Source of the DNA: Marixanthomonas ophiurae
GTDB lineage: Bacteria; Bacteroidota; Bacteroidia; Flavobacteriales; Flavobacteriaceae
Assembly: GCF_003413745.1 (NCBI RefSeq)
Contig: NZ_QVID01000002.1
Location: 620,001 to 684,000, forward strand
DNA: 64,000 nucleotides
Direction: 5' to 3'
In this document: in pieces, positions 23,100-30,998 of the stretch
Layout of the letters: each line of letters starts with the position of its first letter
How positions within the stretch are numbered: position 1 is the first letter of the stretch
Position numbers and translations under genes: made by a program
The notes under the pieces: model-generated
Told to the model about the DNA's origin: nothing
Seen by the model: only the letters and a program-made list of their open reading frames with translations
Database searches by the model: none

Positions 23100-23357
23100 A
23101 TGCAAACACTTATAGATATAATGGGATGGGTAGGGTCTTTTTTTATACTCCTATCGTATGGACTCACCTTGTCAAAAAAAAGAGATTTTAGTGTGCCAAG
23201 CCGCTACTTGAATATGGTAGGAGGGATGTTTATTGCAATTAATTGTTTGTATTATAACGCAATACCTCCTTTTGTCACCAATTTAATATGGAGTATCATA
23301 GCGATACTTTCTATTTATAGAGCTCGAAAACATTTTATAAATACAGGTAAGCAATAA
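23100..23357 (+). CDS. CBU_0592-like small membrane protein
   Basis: 85 residues with three membrane helices: about 8-26 (MGWVGSFFILLSYGLTL), 37-55 (LNMVGGMFIAINCLYYNA) and 57-75 (PPFVTNLIWSIIAILSIY). The SYGLTLSKKRDF loop and the NMVGGMFIAINCLYY segment match the CBU_0592 family, small inner-membrane proteins of unknown function distantly like SemiSWEET/PQ-loop proteins. Only 17 bp separate it from the MarR gene, so it is likely the regulated target and could be an exporter or channel component. That is inference. Confidence 0.75.
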   Translation: MQTLIDIMGWVGSFFILLSYGLTLSKKRDFSVPSRYLNMVGGMFIAINCLYYNAIPPFVTNLIWSIIAILSIYRARKHFINTGKQ

Positions 23358-23425
23358 AGAACTTATATTAAAGCTAGTAGCTATTTGTCTATTCTATTTG
23401 TTTAGAAAGCTTTTAAAATAACTAG

Positions 23426-23433
23426 TATATTTG
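23426..23433 (+). promoter_or_regulatory. -7 box of the MBL hydrolase gene
   Basis: TATATTTG, a perfect match, 25 bp before the TTG start at 23459, which supports that start. A TTTG at 23397-23400 is 25 nt upstream, slightly long for a -33 element. Confidence 0.5.
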
Positions 23434-23458
23434 TTGCTTCATTAGCACTTCTAATAAC

Positions 23459-24595
23459 TTGTCAAAAAATAGAGTAGTCCGAGTTTCTAAAAAAGCAGGT
23501 AAAATATTACTTGTTTTACTAGTAGTATTAATAGCAACAACCTTTTTATATATGCGAAATAGTATATTTGGTAAGTCACCCTCTGGTGAACGCCTAGAAC
23601 AAATAAAACAATCGCCTAACTATACCGATGGGGCTTTTCAAAATCTAAGTGAAACACCTCAGTTAGCGGAAGGCTTTACAATGGGAGGCGTGCTATATGA
23701 TTATCTATTTACAAAAAAGCCACGCTTAAAGCCCAAAGGAAATATACCTTCTGTACACACTGATATAAAAGCAATTGCACCAAATGAAGCGGTATTAGTA
23801 TGGTTTGGACATTCATCTTATTATATGCAACTGGAGGGATTACGAATATTAGTAGATCCTGTCTTTAGTGGTAATGCTTCACCTATTCCAGGAACCACGA
23901 AGTCGTTTAAAGGCACCGAGTTGTATACTGAAGCGGATTTTCCAGAAATCGATTACTTGTTTATATCTCATGACCATTACGATCATTTAGATTATAAAAC
24001 CATGAAAGCGTTACAATCTAAAGTGAAGCACGTAGTTTGTGGTTTGGGCGTGGGGGCTCATTTAGAATCTTGGGGATATACAGAAGAACAACTACTAGAA
24101 AACGATTGGCATGATACTGTTTCTATGGGAGCATCAGTTACTGCCCATGTGCTTCCAACACGGCACTTTTCGGGTAGAACCTTTTCACGAAACTATACGT
24201 TATGGTGTTCGTATCTATTAGAGACACCTACCATGAAAATTTATATAGGAGGCGATAGCGGATACGATACGCACTTTAAAATGATAGGCGAGAGGTTTGG
24301 ACCAATAGACCTTGCTATTTTAGAAAACGGACAATATAATAAAGCGTGGCGCTATATTCATCTATTACCAGAAGAGCTACCGGTAGCAGCTCAAGATTTA
24401 CAAGCAAAACGTCTTTTTCCAGTACATTCAGGTAAGTTTGTGTTAGGGAATCATCCTTGGGATGAACCGCTGAAAAAAATAAGTGAAAATATAAAAGCCA
24501 CTAATATAGGCTTGGTAACTCCGAAAATAGGTGAAGTGGTTCAGTTAACCGATACCACTCAAACCTTTAAAGCTTGGTGGGCAGATGTAGAGTAA
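23459..24595 (+). CDS. Membrane-anchored MBL-fold hydrolase (UlaG/NAPE-PLD-like)
   Basis: 378 residues. The TTG start gives an N-terminal membrane helix (KILLVLLVVLIATTFLYM); the first in-frame ATG, at residue 31, would cut it off. Metallo-beta-lactamase fold: VWFGHSSYYMQLEGLRILVDPVFS, DYLFISHDHYDHLDY (HxHxDH), VLPTRHFSGRTF, IYIGGDSGYDTHF and LFPVHSGKFVLGNHPWDEP. This is the Lactamase_B_2 subgroup that includes UlaG and N-acyl-phosphatidylethanolamine phospholipase D. All metal ligands are present. Likely acts at the membrane on a phospholipid or lactone. Its own -7 box lies upstream, so it is separate from the MarR operon. Confidence 0.85.
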   Translation: MSKNRVVRVSKKAGKILLVLLVVLIATTFLYMRNSIFGKSPSGERLEQIKQSPNYTDGAFQNLSETPQLAEGFTMGGVLYDYLFTKKPRLKPKGNIPSVHTDIKAIAPNEAVLVWFGHSSYYMQLEGLRILVDPVFSGNASPIPGTTKSFKGTELYTEADFPEIDYLFISHDHYDHLDYKTMKALQSKVKHVVCGLGVGAHLESWGYTEEQLLENDWHDTVSMGASVTAHVLPTRHFSGRTFSRNYTLWCSYLLETPTMKIYIGGDSGYDTHFKMIGERFGPIDLAILENGQYNKAWRYIHLLPEELPVAAQDLQAKRLFPVHSGKFVLGNHPWDEPLKKISENIKATNIGLVTPKIGEVVQLTDTTQTFKAWWADVE

Positions 24596-24611
24596 GTTCT
24601 TACAGTTTTTT

Positions 24612-24631
24612 GTACTGATAAAAATCAGTAC
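24612..24631. promoter_or_regulatory. Perfect inverted repeat GTACTGAT-AAAA-ATCAGTAC
   Basis: Eight-base arms with a four-base spacer in the 72-bp gap between two genes. No T run follows, so it is more likely an operator for the gene at 24668 than a terminator for the MBL gene. Not seen again in the window. Confidence 0.35.
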
Positions 24632-24667
24632 CTTGAGTAGGTAAACAATACTAAAATAGATTTTATA

Positions 24668-25141
24668 ATGCGGACCTTCTTAATCCTTTTAACCTTGCTC
24701 TTAATAACAACCACTAAACTTAGTGCTTGTACATGTGCAGAAGAGAATAATTCGTTTCGTAAAAAAGTTAAAACCAAATTCTTAAGTTCAGATGTGATTT
24801 TTACGGGTACTGTTCTCTCTAGAAAGGAGCTTTCTAATACCTCGAAAAAAGTCTTTGGAAGTCCTGTTAGGTTTACTTTTAAAATTTCAGAAATGATAAA
24901 AGGAAAATTACAACATTCTCAAATTGATATCATAACCAATAGTGATGAACCTAGTTGCGGTTATGAGTTTGAAGTTGGCAAGACCTATTTAGTATATTCA
25001 AGACAGTCTGATTACTACACTCATGTTACAAAATCAAAATCTGATTTTATAACAGGACTGTGTGCTAGAAATCAAAAACTGAAAGATACTCGTAAAAAAG
25101 AACTTAGAATTCTCTCTAATATGGCACGAAGCGGTAAATAA
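24668..25141 (+). CDS. Exported TIMP/netrin-like domain protein
   Basis: 157 residues. The signal peptide (MRTFLILLTLLLITTTKLSA) is followed directly by CTCAEE, so the mature protein would begin CxC exactly as tissue inhibitors of metalloproteinases do. Then SDVIFTGTVLSRKE, VRFTFKISEMIKGK, ITNSDEPSCGYEFEVGKTYLVYS and FITGLCARNQKL give the OB-like NTR strand order with four cysteines placed for two disulfides. Bacterial homologues exist but their function is unknown. A metal- or protease-binding role is inference from the eukaryotic family. Confidence 0.65.
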   Translation: MRTFLILLTLLLITTTKLSACTCAEENNSFRKKVKTKFLSSDVIFTGTVLSRKELSNTSKKVFGSPVRFTFKISEMIKGKLQHSQIDIITNSDEPSCGYEFEVGKTYLVYSRQSDYYTHVTKSKSDFITGLCARNQKLKDTRKKELRILSNMARSGK

Positions 25142-25201
25142 AAAAATGGCATAATTATAGTGGAAAAGTAACTACAACATCTAACTATAAAAACTATTTC
25201 A

Positions 25202-25627
25202 ATGCGAAATTTATTGCTACTTTTTATATTGTTTACAACAATAATAGTAACTGCACAAACATCCCAATTTACAGGAGAATATGGAAAACGTTCTGAGACC
25301 AAAGAAGGTACTGTCATAGAATATACCCTTTCCTTAAAACCAGATGGGAACTTTACTTTTCACTTTTATAGAAACATTGACCCAACACAACCTAAGGAAA
25401 ATTTTTACGGAAAAGGAACGTGGGAAGCAGATAAAAAGAGCGTTCTTTTTCACACCAATAAAGAAGCTGATATAGACGAAAAATATACCCTAGACTTTAC
25501 CAATACCAAAGCAAGATTTATAAAAAAAATGCCAAGAGGTGAAACAGCGACCAACAAAAAAACGTATTTTTTGTTTTATGATTCTGAAGTTTCTTGGATA
25601 AAAGGCTTAAAGCTTCATAAAAAATGA
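25202..25627 (+). CDS. Exported lipocalin-like beta protein, unknown function
   Basis: 141 residues. Signal peptide MRNLLLLFILFTTIIVTAQ. The mature part repeats short beta strands with turns: FTGEYGKRSETKEGTVIEYTLSLKPDGNFTFHFY, FYGKGTWEADKKSVLFHTN, KYTLDFTNTKARFIKK. The G-x-W-x-x-D/E pattern (GKGTWEADKK) is common in lipocalin-like or NlpE-like barrels. No close family recognised. Followed by a terminator at 25633-25664, so it ends its transcription unit. Confidence 0.6.
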   Translation: MRNLLLLFILFTTIIVTAQTSQFTGEYGKRSETKEGTVIEYTLSLKPDGNFTFHFYRNIDPTQPKENFYGKGTWEADKKSVLFHTNKEADIDEKYTLDFTNTKARFIKKMPRGETATNKKTYFLFYDSEVSWIKGLKLHKK

Positions 25628-25632
25628 TAAAC

Positions 25633-25664
25633 AAAAAAGCCTTCCGTAATAAGAGGGCTTTTAT
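25633..25664 (+). terminator. Rho-independent terminator
   Basis: AAAAAAGCCTTC, loop CGTAATAA, GAGGGCTTTT: stem with one G-T pair and short T run; the A run on the left allows weak activity on the other strand. Confidence 0.75.
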
Positions 25665-25683
25665 ACTTTAGATTGTTAGTATT

Positions 25684-25950
25684 ATGGAAAGAACAATCCT
25701 TTCATATATAGAGAAATTGCCTGTAGGATATTCCGTAGTATGGTATCATAAAAAAAAGTACGGCGTGTCTAGAACTGATTATAACGATGGGAAAAGCATA
25801 AAAGTGTATGCAGAAGAGCTAGGCGGAACCGATATTATAAGCCTAAATTATTATAAAACTTCTAAAACTGAAGTATTAAAACCTTGTGAAATGCCTGAAA
25901 TGAAAGTGATTGACTTTTTAACAGGCTGTAAACTAATTAAGTGGGATTAG
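25684..25950 (+). CDS. Conserved small cytoplasmic protein of unknown function
   Basis: 88 residues without signal peptide: IEKLPVGYSVVWYHKKKYGVSRTDYNDGKSIKVYAEELGGTDIISLNYYKTSKTEVLKPCEMPEMKVIDFLTGCKLI. I recognise this as a type widespread in Bacteroidota, at times labelled peptide-methionine sulfoxide reductase in databases. It has none of the MsrA or MsrB motifs, so that name looks wrong. The strongly conserved KVYAEELGGTDIISLNYY core suggests a small alpha-beta binding fold. No operon partner. Confidence 0.7.
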   Translation: MERTILSYIEKLPVGYSVVWYHKKKYGVSRTDYNDGKSIKVYAEELGGTDIISLNYYKTSKTEVLKPCEMPEMKVIDFLTGCKLIKWD

Positions 25951-25970
25951 TTTTAAATTTAAAATACGTA

Positions 25971-25990
25971 AATACCCAATTTTGGGTATT
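25971..25990. promoter_or_regulatory. Inverted repeat AATACCCAA-TT-TTGGGTATT
   Basis: Nine-base arms with a two-base centre, 61 bp before the gene at 26052. The inner part TACCCA-N4-TGGGTA has the same 6-4-6 layout as TACCTA-N4-TAGGTA at 15428 and 16146, so the same type of regulator may bind. Confidence 0.5.
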
Positions 25991-26051
25991 GTAAAATTTT
26001 TGTTCATTCTTTATGTTTTCTAGAAACCTACTATTCTGAAACTTAAATTAT

Positions 26052-26888
26052 ATGAAAATTTTATTCATAACACTTTTATTTGTGTTAGGTCAAAACTTAC
26101 TTGGTCAGGCAAATTGGTCTTTCGACCAAAAAGTTGATTTCAATAGGTTCATAACCTATGAAGGCGTGATAGATAAAACGCATCAAATAAATATGTATTT
26201 TAAAGAATCGTATGAAGCTTGCAGTGACAACTCTAGAAACCGGACAGATCGAATAGTTTATGGCTGGTACCAATATAACAAAGCTGGTAAAAAAGTTCCT
26301 TTAGTAGGTTATGTATGCCAAGATAATGCTTGTAAAAATTTAGTAGAGTTGTTTGTGCCAATAGATCCCATTAACTACTCATTTGATGAAAACTGTCGTT
26401 TAATAGAGGCAAAGGAATCATTTAAACAAGAGCGCGGTTGGCAGTCAGATAGGTTTGAAAGGCAAACTGATGATGACCAAAAGCATCCCGTAAGCCTAAA
26501 ACCAATACATAAATTTAGTTGGCTTACAAAAGCTACTATCTTATTCAATATTAATGGTGTTGAAATTGAAACGTTTAATTTAACTGAACTTACCCAAAAC
26601 AACTATATTGAAAGCATAGAAATAATAGGAGTGAAAAGAATGGGCACTACCTTTCACCTATTAATTAAGTATTCACACCAATCAAAACCGGGGTCTTATG
26701 GCAAAGGCATGTGTGGAAATGGAATAGAAGAATTTATAGCACACTTGGTAATAAACAACGATTTTGAAGTTGAGTCTTTTGAAAGAAAACAATTGCGCAG
26801 TTGTATCTATAACATTGACAATGTTGATGTTTCTTTTGATGCAAACCAGCCTGAACTTGGAATAGAAAGCAAAAACAAAAAACAATGA
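26052..26888 (+). CDS. Exported protein of unknown function
   Basis: 278 residues. Signal peptide MKILFITLLFVLGQNLLGQA. The mature protein begins NWSFDQKVDFNRFITYEGVIDKTHQINMYFKES, is rich in beta strands and contains three Cys motifs (SYEACSDNS, VCQDNACKN, GMCGNG). No family recognised. The stop overlaps the start of the next gene as ATGA (26885-26888), so the two are translationally coupled. A palindrome of the TACCYA type precedes it. Confidence 0.65.
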   Translation: MKILFITLLFVLGQNLLGQANWSFDQKVDFNRFITYEGVIDKTHQINMYFKESYEACSDNSRNRTDRIVYGWYQYNKAGKKVPLVGYVCQDNACKNLVELFVPIDPINYSFDENCRLIEAKESFKQERGWQSDRFERQTDDDQKHPVSLKPIHKFSWLTKATILFNINGVEIETFNLTELTQNNYIESIEIIGVKRMGTTFHLLIKYSHQSKPGSYGKGMCGNGIEEFIAHLVINNDFEVESFERKQLRSCIYNIDNVDVSFDANQPELGIESKNKKQ

Positions 26889-27940
26889 AAACAGCAACTC
26901 AAACTTTATACTTAATCTTCGCCCTGCTTTTCACTACAATCGCAAAAGCTCAAGTTTATTATAATGACGAAAAAACTGGAGAAGAATACGAAATCAACCA
27001 AAAAACCCACAAAAATATAATAAACGCCTTTTTAAAAGAGCAAAAGGCAACAGCTATTGAGTTTAACACCAACCGCAGCCCAGACTTTCCTTTTCGCTTA
27101 AAAAATAAAATAGGAAATTGGGTGCTTTTTCATTTGGGTCATGAAAACTTGTATATGGAAAAAGAAGGCCGTAAGTACAGCTTTCAATTTCCTACTTCAG
27201 TTATGGAGCAACACGGTTTTACATTCGCCAATCGCAGAGGAAAAACCTACCTTGTGAATCTTTATGACAAAGAAGTGGAAACCAAAATGGGCTTTGATGA
27301 AGTGGTAATCAACACCAAAAAGGAAACCATATTTACGTATGATAAAGATTATAATGAAAAAGAAAAAATTGCTATAATTATCGATAAAATAGTAGTTAGG
27401 AAAGACAATACATGGGGCTTGATTGAACTAAGAGGTGATGACCTATTTTATCTAAGCCGTAATTTTTTGTACAATTCTCCAGAAGAAGTACCGCCGGCTA
27501 CAGGCTTTCAAGTTTACCAATTAGAAATGATGGAAAATATCCGGCAAGAATACAATATAGATTTATTAATTGCTTTAGATGAAAATGGTTATTATTTTAA
27601 AGGACGCAATAAAAAAACTAAATTATTTGGCCTTTATGTAGGCGAAGGTGAAGCATTTGAAAGTATTCCGCCAAAATATGACAACATCATAGAACATAAA
27701 TATACAGGAACTTATGAAGTTTGGAAAAACAACAAGGTGGGTTACTACAATAGTAATTTTAAATTAGTCTTTAAACCCAGTTTTGACGATTTTGAATATG
27801 TTCATCTCGATTATACCTATGGCTGTGCCTTAAAAACAAATGGTAAATGGGAACTTTATGATGCCTTTGAACCCGAAAAACTAATAGAAGGCAGTGCTGC
27901 AAGCATTGATGAACTAATAGGTTTATGGATGGACAGGTAA
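26885..27940 (+). CDS. Exported WG-repeat-like protein
   Basis: 351 residues. Signal peptide MKTATQTLYLIFALLFTTIAKAQ. The rest has repeated strand pairs such as KIGNWVLFHLG, RKDNTWGLIELRG, KKTKLFGLYVGEGEAFESIPPKYDNI, NNKVGYYNSNFKLVFKPSFDDFEYV and NGKWELYDAF. This spacing (W/Y-G-x-Y plus I-P-P-K-Y-D) is that of WG repeats, which build beta-propeller-like scaffolds, though the copies are degenerate. Coupled to the preceding gene by a 4-bp overlap, so they probably work together in the envelope. Confidence 0.65.
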   Translation: MKTATQTLYLIFALLFTTIAKAQVYYNDEKTGEEYEINQKTHKNIINAFLKEQKATAIEFNTNRSPDFPFRLKNKIGNWVLFHLGHENLYMEKEGRKYSFQFPTSVMEQHGFTFANRRGKTYLVNLYDKEVETKMGFDEVVINTKKETIFTYDKDYNEKEKIAIIIDKIVVRKDNTWGLIELRGDDLFYLSRNFLYNSPEEVPPATGFQVYQLEMMENIRQEYNIDLLIALDENGYYFKGRNKKTKLFGLYVGEGEAFESIPPKYDNIIEHKYTGTYEVWKNNKVGYYNSNFKLVFKPSFDDFEYVHLDYTYGCALKTNGKWELYDAFEPEKLIEGSAASIDELIGLWMDR

Positions 27941-28084
27941 AAGCCAGTGGCTAATAAAACTGAACGCTAGCAGAATAGCATAAAAAGTAGGGGTTATCAC
28001 TGTTGTTGAAACCAATTGGAGACAACTTTTTTAAGGAAGTTTCAGAAAAAAAACAATAATCAATTACTTTAAATTTATATTATT

Positions 28085-29362
28085 ATGAAAATAGCAATTC
28101 TACTTTTCGGCATATTTATAAACGCTTCTCTGTTTGCCCAAGACACGGGAGAAATGATCTGGGATTATAGAAATATGATTGGTATTCCTGCCCCAACTTC
28201 TTCAGATGATTGGACTTTTGTTTCGGAAGAAGATGATAGTTTGAATTTTCTTAAATTCAAACTTAACAACACCTTAAATTGTGAAGCACACTTGACGTTT
28301 TCAGTTTGGAGTTCGTTTGGATCCCCTGACACTAAAGAGGAAATAATAAATGCTGTTGAAAAAAATTATAAAAATTATACAAAAACAAGCAAAGAAGACA
28401 TCGTTATTAATGACGTAAAAGGAATCTCTCAACGCGGCACTTTTGAATCTTATAACGAAGGGGATAAAATGGCATCTGTCATATCAGTGGTAGGCTCCAA
28501 GAATAAGCCCATATATATAACTTTGAAGATATCAAATAATGAAACGTGTTATAAAACTGTTTATGAGAGTTATAAGGAGTTTTTGAAAGGTGTTACCATC
28601 ATAGGAAGCGCCGATGAACTTAAAGAACTCAAAAGTAAGGTAGAAGAAAAAGACTTGAGATATTATAATCGCATAGATGCTGAAAATTTAATACTATTGG
28701 CCGAAAAAGACGAAGATTGGGCATTAAAAAAAGGCATTGGTTTGTCTATTTATCATTTGTATGATAAACATGATAATAAAGAGGCCGCAAAAAAATGGTT
28801 GACTAAGCAAGCAGATTATGGCACTGCAGATGCACAGTTTTGGTTAGGCATGGAATATGGAGATTGGAAAGGCTACAGCAATAGCAACTATAGGACATTG
28901 CAATTGCCCGTGAATATGGATTTGCATAAATCGTATCTTGAAAAAGCATATATAAACGATAATAAAAGAGCAAGCGGTCTGCTTATAAGGACCTATGAAA
29001 AAGAAAAAGACTATAAAAACCTGATCAAATGGTTAAAACTTGATGTGCTTCAAGGAGAAACAGGTGCGAGAAGATCTAACTACGAACTTTATAAAATTTA
29101 TTTTGAAGGTGAAAAAGCGCCAAAAGATTACAATAAAGCAAATTCATACCTAAGAAAAGCTGTAAAAGTAGGTGATGAAAATGCAAATTTTCTTTATGGA
29201 GTAAAACTTTATGAAGGCAAAGAAGGTATAGACCAAAACAAGATAAAAGGGCTTGATTACTTAAAAAAAGCTTCTAATTGGGGTGTCTGTAGTGCCTATG
29301 AATATTTAGTGTCCAAGGGAATTTATGTTGAAGATAAAGGAGACTGCGATGAAAATAATTAA
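28085..29362 (+). CDS. Exported protein with Sel1-like repeats
   Basis: 425 residues. Signal peptide MKIAILLFGIFINASLFAQ. Residues 25-195 form an unassigned domain (DWTFVSEEDDSLNFLKFKLNNTLNCEAHLTFSVW) like the small stress-type lipoprotein folds. From about 215 there are Sel1-type alpha-alpha repeats: EAAKKWLTKQADYGTADAQFWLGMEYGDW, MDLHKSYLEKAYINDNKRASGLLI, YNKANSYLRKAVKVGDENANFLYGVKLYEGKEGIDQNKIKGLDYLKKASNWG. Sel1 repeats mediate protein contacts. The gene stands alone; function unknown. A second Sel1 gene lies at 58673. Confidence 0.75.
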   Translation: MKIAILLFGIFINASLFAQDTGEMIWDYRNMIGIPAPTSSDDWTFVSEEDDSLNFLKFKLNNTLNCEAHLTFSVWSSFGSPDTKEEIINAVEKNYKNYTKTSKEDIVINDVKGISQRGTFESYNEGDKMASVISVVGSKNKPIYITLKISNNETCYKTVYESYKEFLKGVTIIGSADELKELKSKVEEKDLRYYNRIDAENLILLAEKDEDWALKKGIGLSIYHLYDKHDNKEAAKKWLTKQADYGTADAQFWLGMEYGDWKGYSNSNYRTLQLPVNMDLHKSYLEKAYINDNKRASGLLIRTYEKEKDYKNLIKWLKLDVLQGETGARRSNYELYKIYFEGEKAPKDYNKANSYLRKAVKVGDENANFLYGVKLYEGKEGIDQNKIKGLDYLKKASNWGVCSAYEYLVSKGIYVEDKGDCDENN

Positions 29363-29451
29363 TGTCTTTATATACACTAACTTAGGTAGTTTTAAATGAA
29401 AGCGATCTATTATTTTACGACATATTGAATAACTTATAAAGGAAAACAAGT

Positions 29452-29964
29452 ATGCACACAAAAAAAATAGCATTGGGCGGTGGATGTCATTGGTGTACAG
29501 AGGCCGTTTTTCAATCATTGGTTGGTGTGGAGAGGGTAGAGCTAGGTTACGTTGCTTCAACAGGGGATAATACTAGTTTTTCTGAAGCGGTAGTTGTTCA
29601 TTTTAATCCAGAAAAAATCAATCTGAAAACACTTATTGAAATTCACCTGCACACCCATAAAAGCACTTCAAACCATAGCTTGCGTGAAAGATACCGATCG
29701 GCTGTTTATTATTTTAATGTAAGGCAAGAGCAACTAGCTCAGGAGTATATTAAAAGTTTGCAACGAGATTTTGATGAATTGATTATTTCTGAAGTATTAC
29801 CTTTTTCAGCTTTTAAACCTTCAAGAGAATCATTGCATAATTATTACAAAACAAATCCCGAACGGCCTTTCTGCAAGCGCTTTATAAATCCAAAAATAAA
29901 ACTTCTCTTACATCAATTTTCAAAACATATGCGAAGTATGGAGCATCCAGTATTGAAAGAGTAA
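29452..29964 (+). CDS. msrA: Peptide-methionine (S)-S-oxide reductase
   Basis: 170 residues, cytoplasmic. IALGGGCHWCTEAVFQSLVGVERVELGYVAS holds the catalytic cysteine in GCHWCTE (the usual form is GCFWCTE), then VHFNPEKINLKTLIEIHLHTHKSTSNHS and RYRSAVYYF. The resolving cysteine is in PFCKRFINPKI near the end, matching the usual YCxxVIxPK. It therefore has the complete two-cysteine cycle with thioredoxin. It reduces methionine-S-sulfoxide in oxidised proteins or free methionine. The following genes are a LysR regulator and a YeiH-type transporter, suggesting a sulfur or oxidative theme in this region. Confidence 0.92.
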   Translation: MHTKKIALGGGCHWCTEAVFQSLVGVERVELGYVASTGDNTSFSEAVVVHFNPEKINLKTLIEIHLHTHKSTSNHSLRERYRSAVYYFNVRQEQLAQEYIKSLQRDFDELIISEVLPFSAFKPSRESLHNYYKTNPERPFCKRFINPKIKLLLHQFSKHMRSMEHPVLKE

Positions 29965-30024
29965 AGAGGAAAATTATTTCAGTTTTAGTACAATGCAGTC
30001 AATTTAGTATTACTTTTGTTAATA

Positions 30025-30924
30025 ATGGTGCACTATAAATTACTTGTTTTCAATACTGTTACTAATCGGATGTCCTTTTCAAAAGCGGCAGAAGAATTGC
30101 ACATTACACAACCAGCAGTAACCCGACATATTAAGCAACTTGAAGAACATTTTAAACAAAAACTGTTTGAGCGTAAAGGCAACAGTATAGCTCTTACTCA
30201 AGCTGGTGCTGTCCTATTTGAACACACCAAAAAAATACTAGAACAGCATAAAGCTTTAGAGTTTGATATGAACGCTTTGATAGATCGTACTCAAGGGGTA
30301 CTTTCAATTGCTGCTAGTACAACTATGGCACAATATATTCTTCCTGAAGCATTGTCAAGGTTCCATCAGAAATTTCCTAAAGTACAACTAACGCTTATTA
30401 ATGCTAATACTCAATATGTTGAAAAGAAAGTACTCGATTCTACAGTCGAATTGGGTTTTATAGAAGGACATTCTAAAAACCGGGAGATTTCCTATCATCC
30501 CTTTATGAAAGATGAAATTGTTTTAGTGGCGGCTAAAGGTCATGCGCTTTATAACAAAGGAGCTATAGCGATAAAAGATCTTTACAACTTTCCATTGGTA
30601 CTAAGAGAGGAAGGTTCAGGTAGCCTCGAAATTATAAAACAAGCATTAAAAGAAACACAAGCCCCAGTTGAAAAATTAAACGTTGTTATCCGTTTAGGAA
30701 GCTCAGAAAGTATGAAGACCTACATTCAAGACCAAAGAAGCGTTGCCTTTTTGAGTATCAATACTATTTTAAAGGAGCTAAAAGCAACAGAATTGGGGAT
30801 TATTGATATTGAAGAGCTTTCAATAAACAGATATTTCAGCTATATTTTTAAACAAGGACATCAATCCCCTTTAGCTACGTTGTTCTTAAACTTTTTGAAA
30901 CATCACTATAACATATTGTTATAA
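30025..30924 (+). CDS. LysR-family transcriptional regulator
   Basis: 299 residues from ATG 30025 (a TTG three codons earlier is rejected). N-terminal helix-turn-helix MVHYKLLVFNTVTNRMSFSKAAEELHITQPAVTRHIKQLEEHFKQKLFERKGNSIALTQAGAVLFEHTKKIL, then a periplasmic-binding-like effector domain (LSIAASTTMAQYILPEALSRFHQKFPKVQLTLINANT...) to the end. This matches the CysB/YeiE-like group that controls the neighbouring yeiH-type gene in many bacteria. TACTTTTG at 30011-30018 would place initiation almost at the ATG. Likely regulates 30999. Confidence 0.9.
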   Translation: MVHYKLLVFNTVTNRMSFSKAAEELHITQPAVTRHIKQLEEHFKQKLFERKGNSIALTQAGAVLFEHTKKILEQHKALEFDMNALIDRTQGVLSIAASTTMAQYILPEALSRFHQKFPKVQLTLINANTQYVEKKVLDSTVELGFIEGHSKNREISYHPFMKDEIVLVAAKGHALYNKGAIAIKDLYNFPLVLREEGSGSLEIIKQALKETQAPVEKLNVVIRLGSSESMKTYIQDQRSVAFLSINTILKELKATELGIIDIEELSINRYFSYIFKQGHQSPLATLFLNFLKHHYNILL

Positions 30925-30941
30925 CAGATGCTTTTTTATCA

Positions 30942-30973
30942 TTTGATTTGCAGGGTAAAGCAATCTACTTTTG
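30942..30973 (+). promoter_or_regulatory. Promoter of the YeiH-like gene
   Basis: TTTG at 30942-30945, a 20-nt spacer and TACTTTTG at 30966-30973 match the Bacteroidota -33/-7 layout. The ATG is 26 bp further. The region between the LysR gene and this box is the expected place for a LysR site. Confidence 0.55.
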
Positions 30974-30998
30974 TTTCATATAAATACGGTGTATTATA

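Noticed and set aside
25684-25950. Naming this gene as peptide-methionine sulfoxide reductase.
   Set aside because: It has neither the GCFWC motif of MsrA nor the zinc and RxCxN motifs of MsrB; a true MsrA is at 29452.
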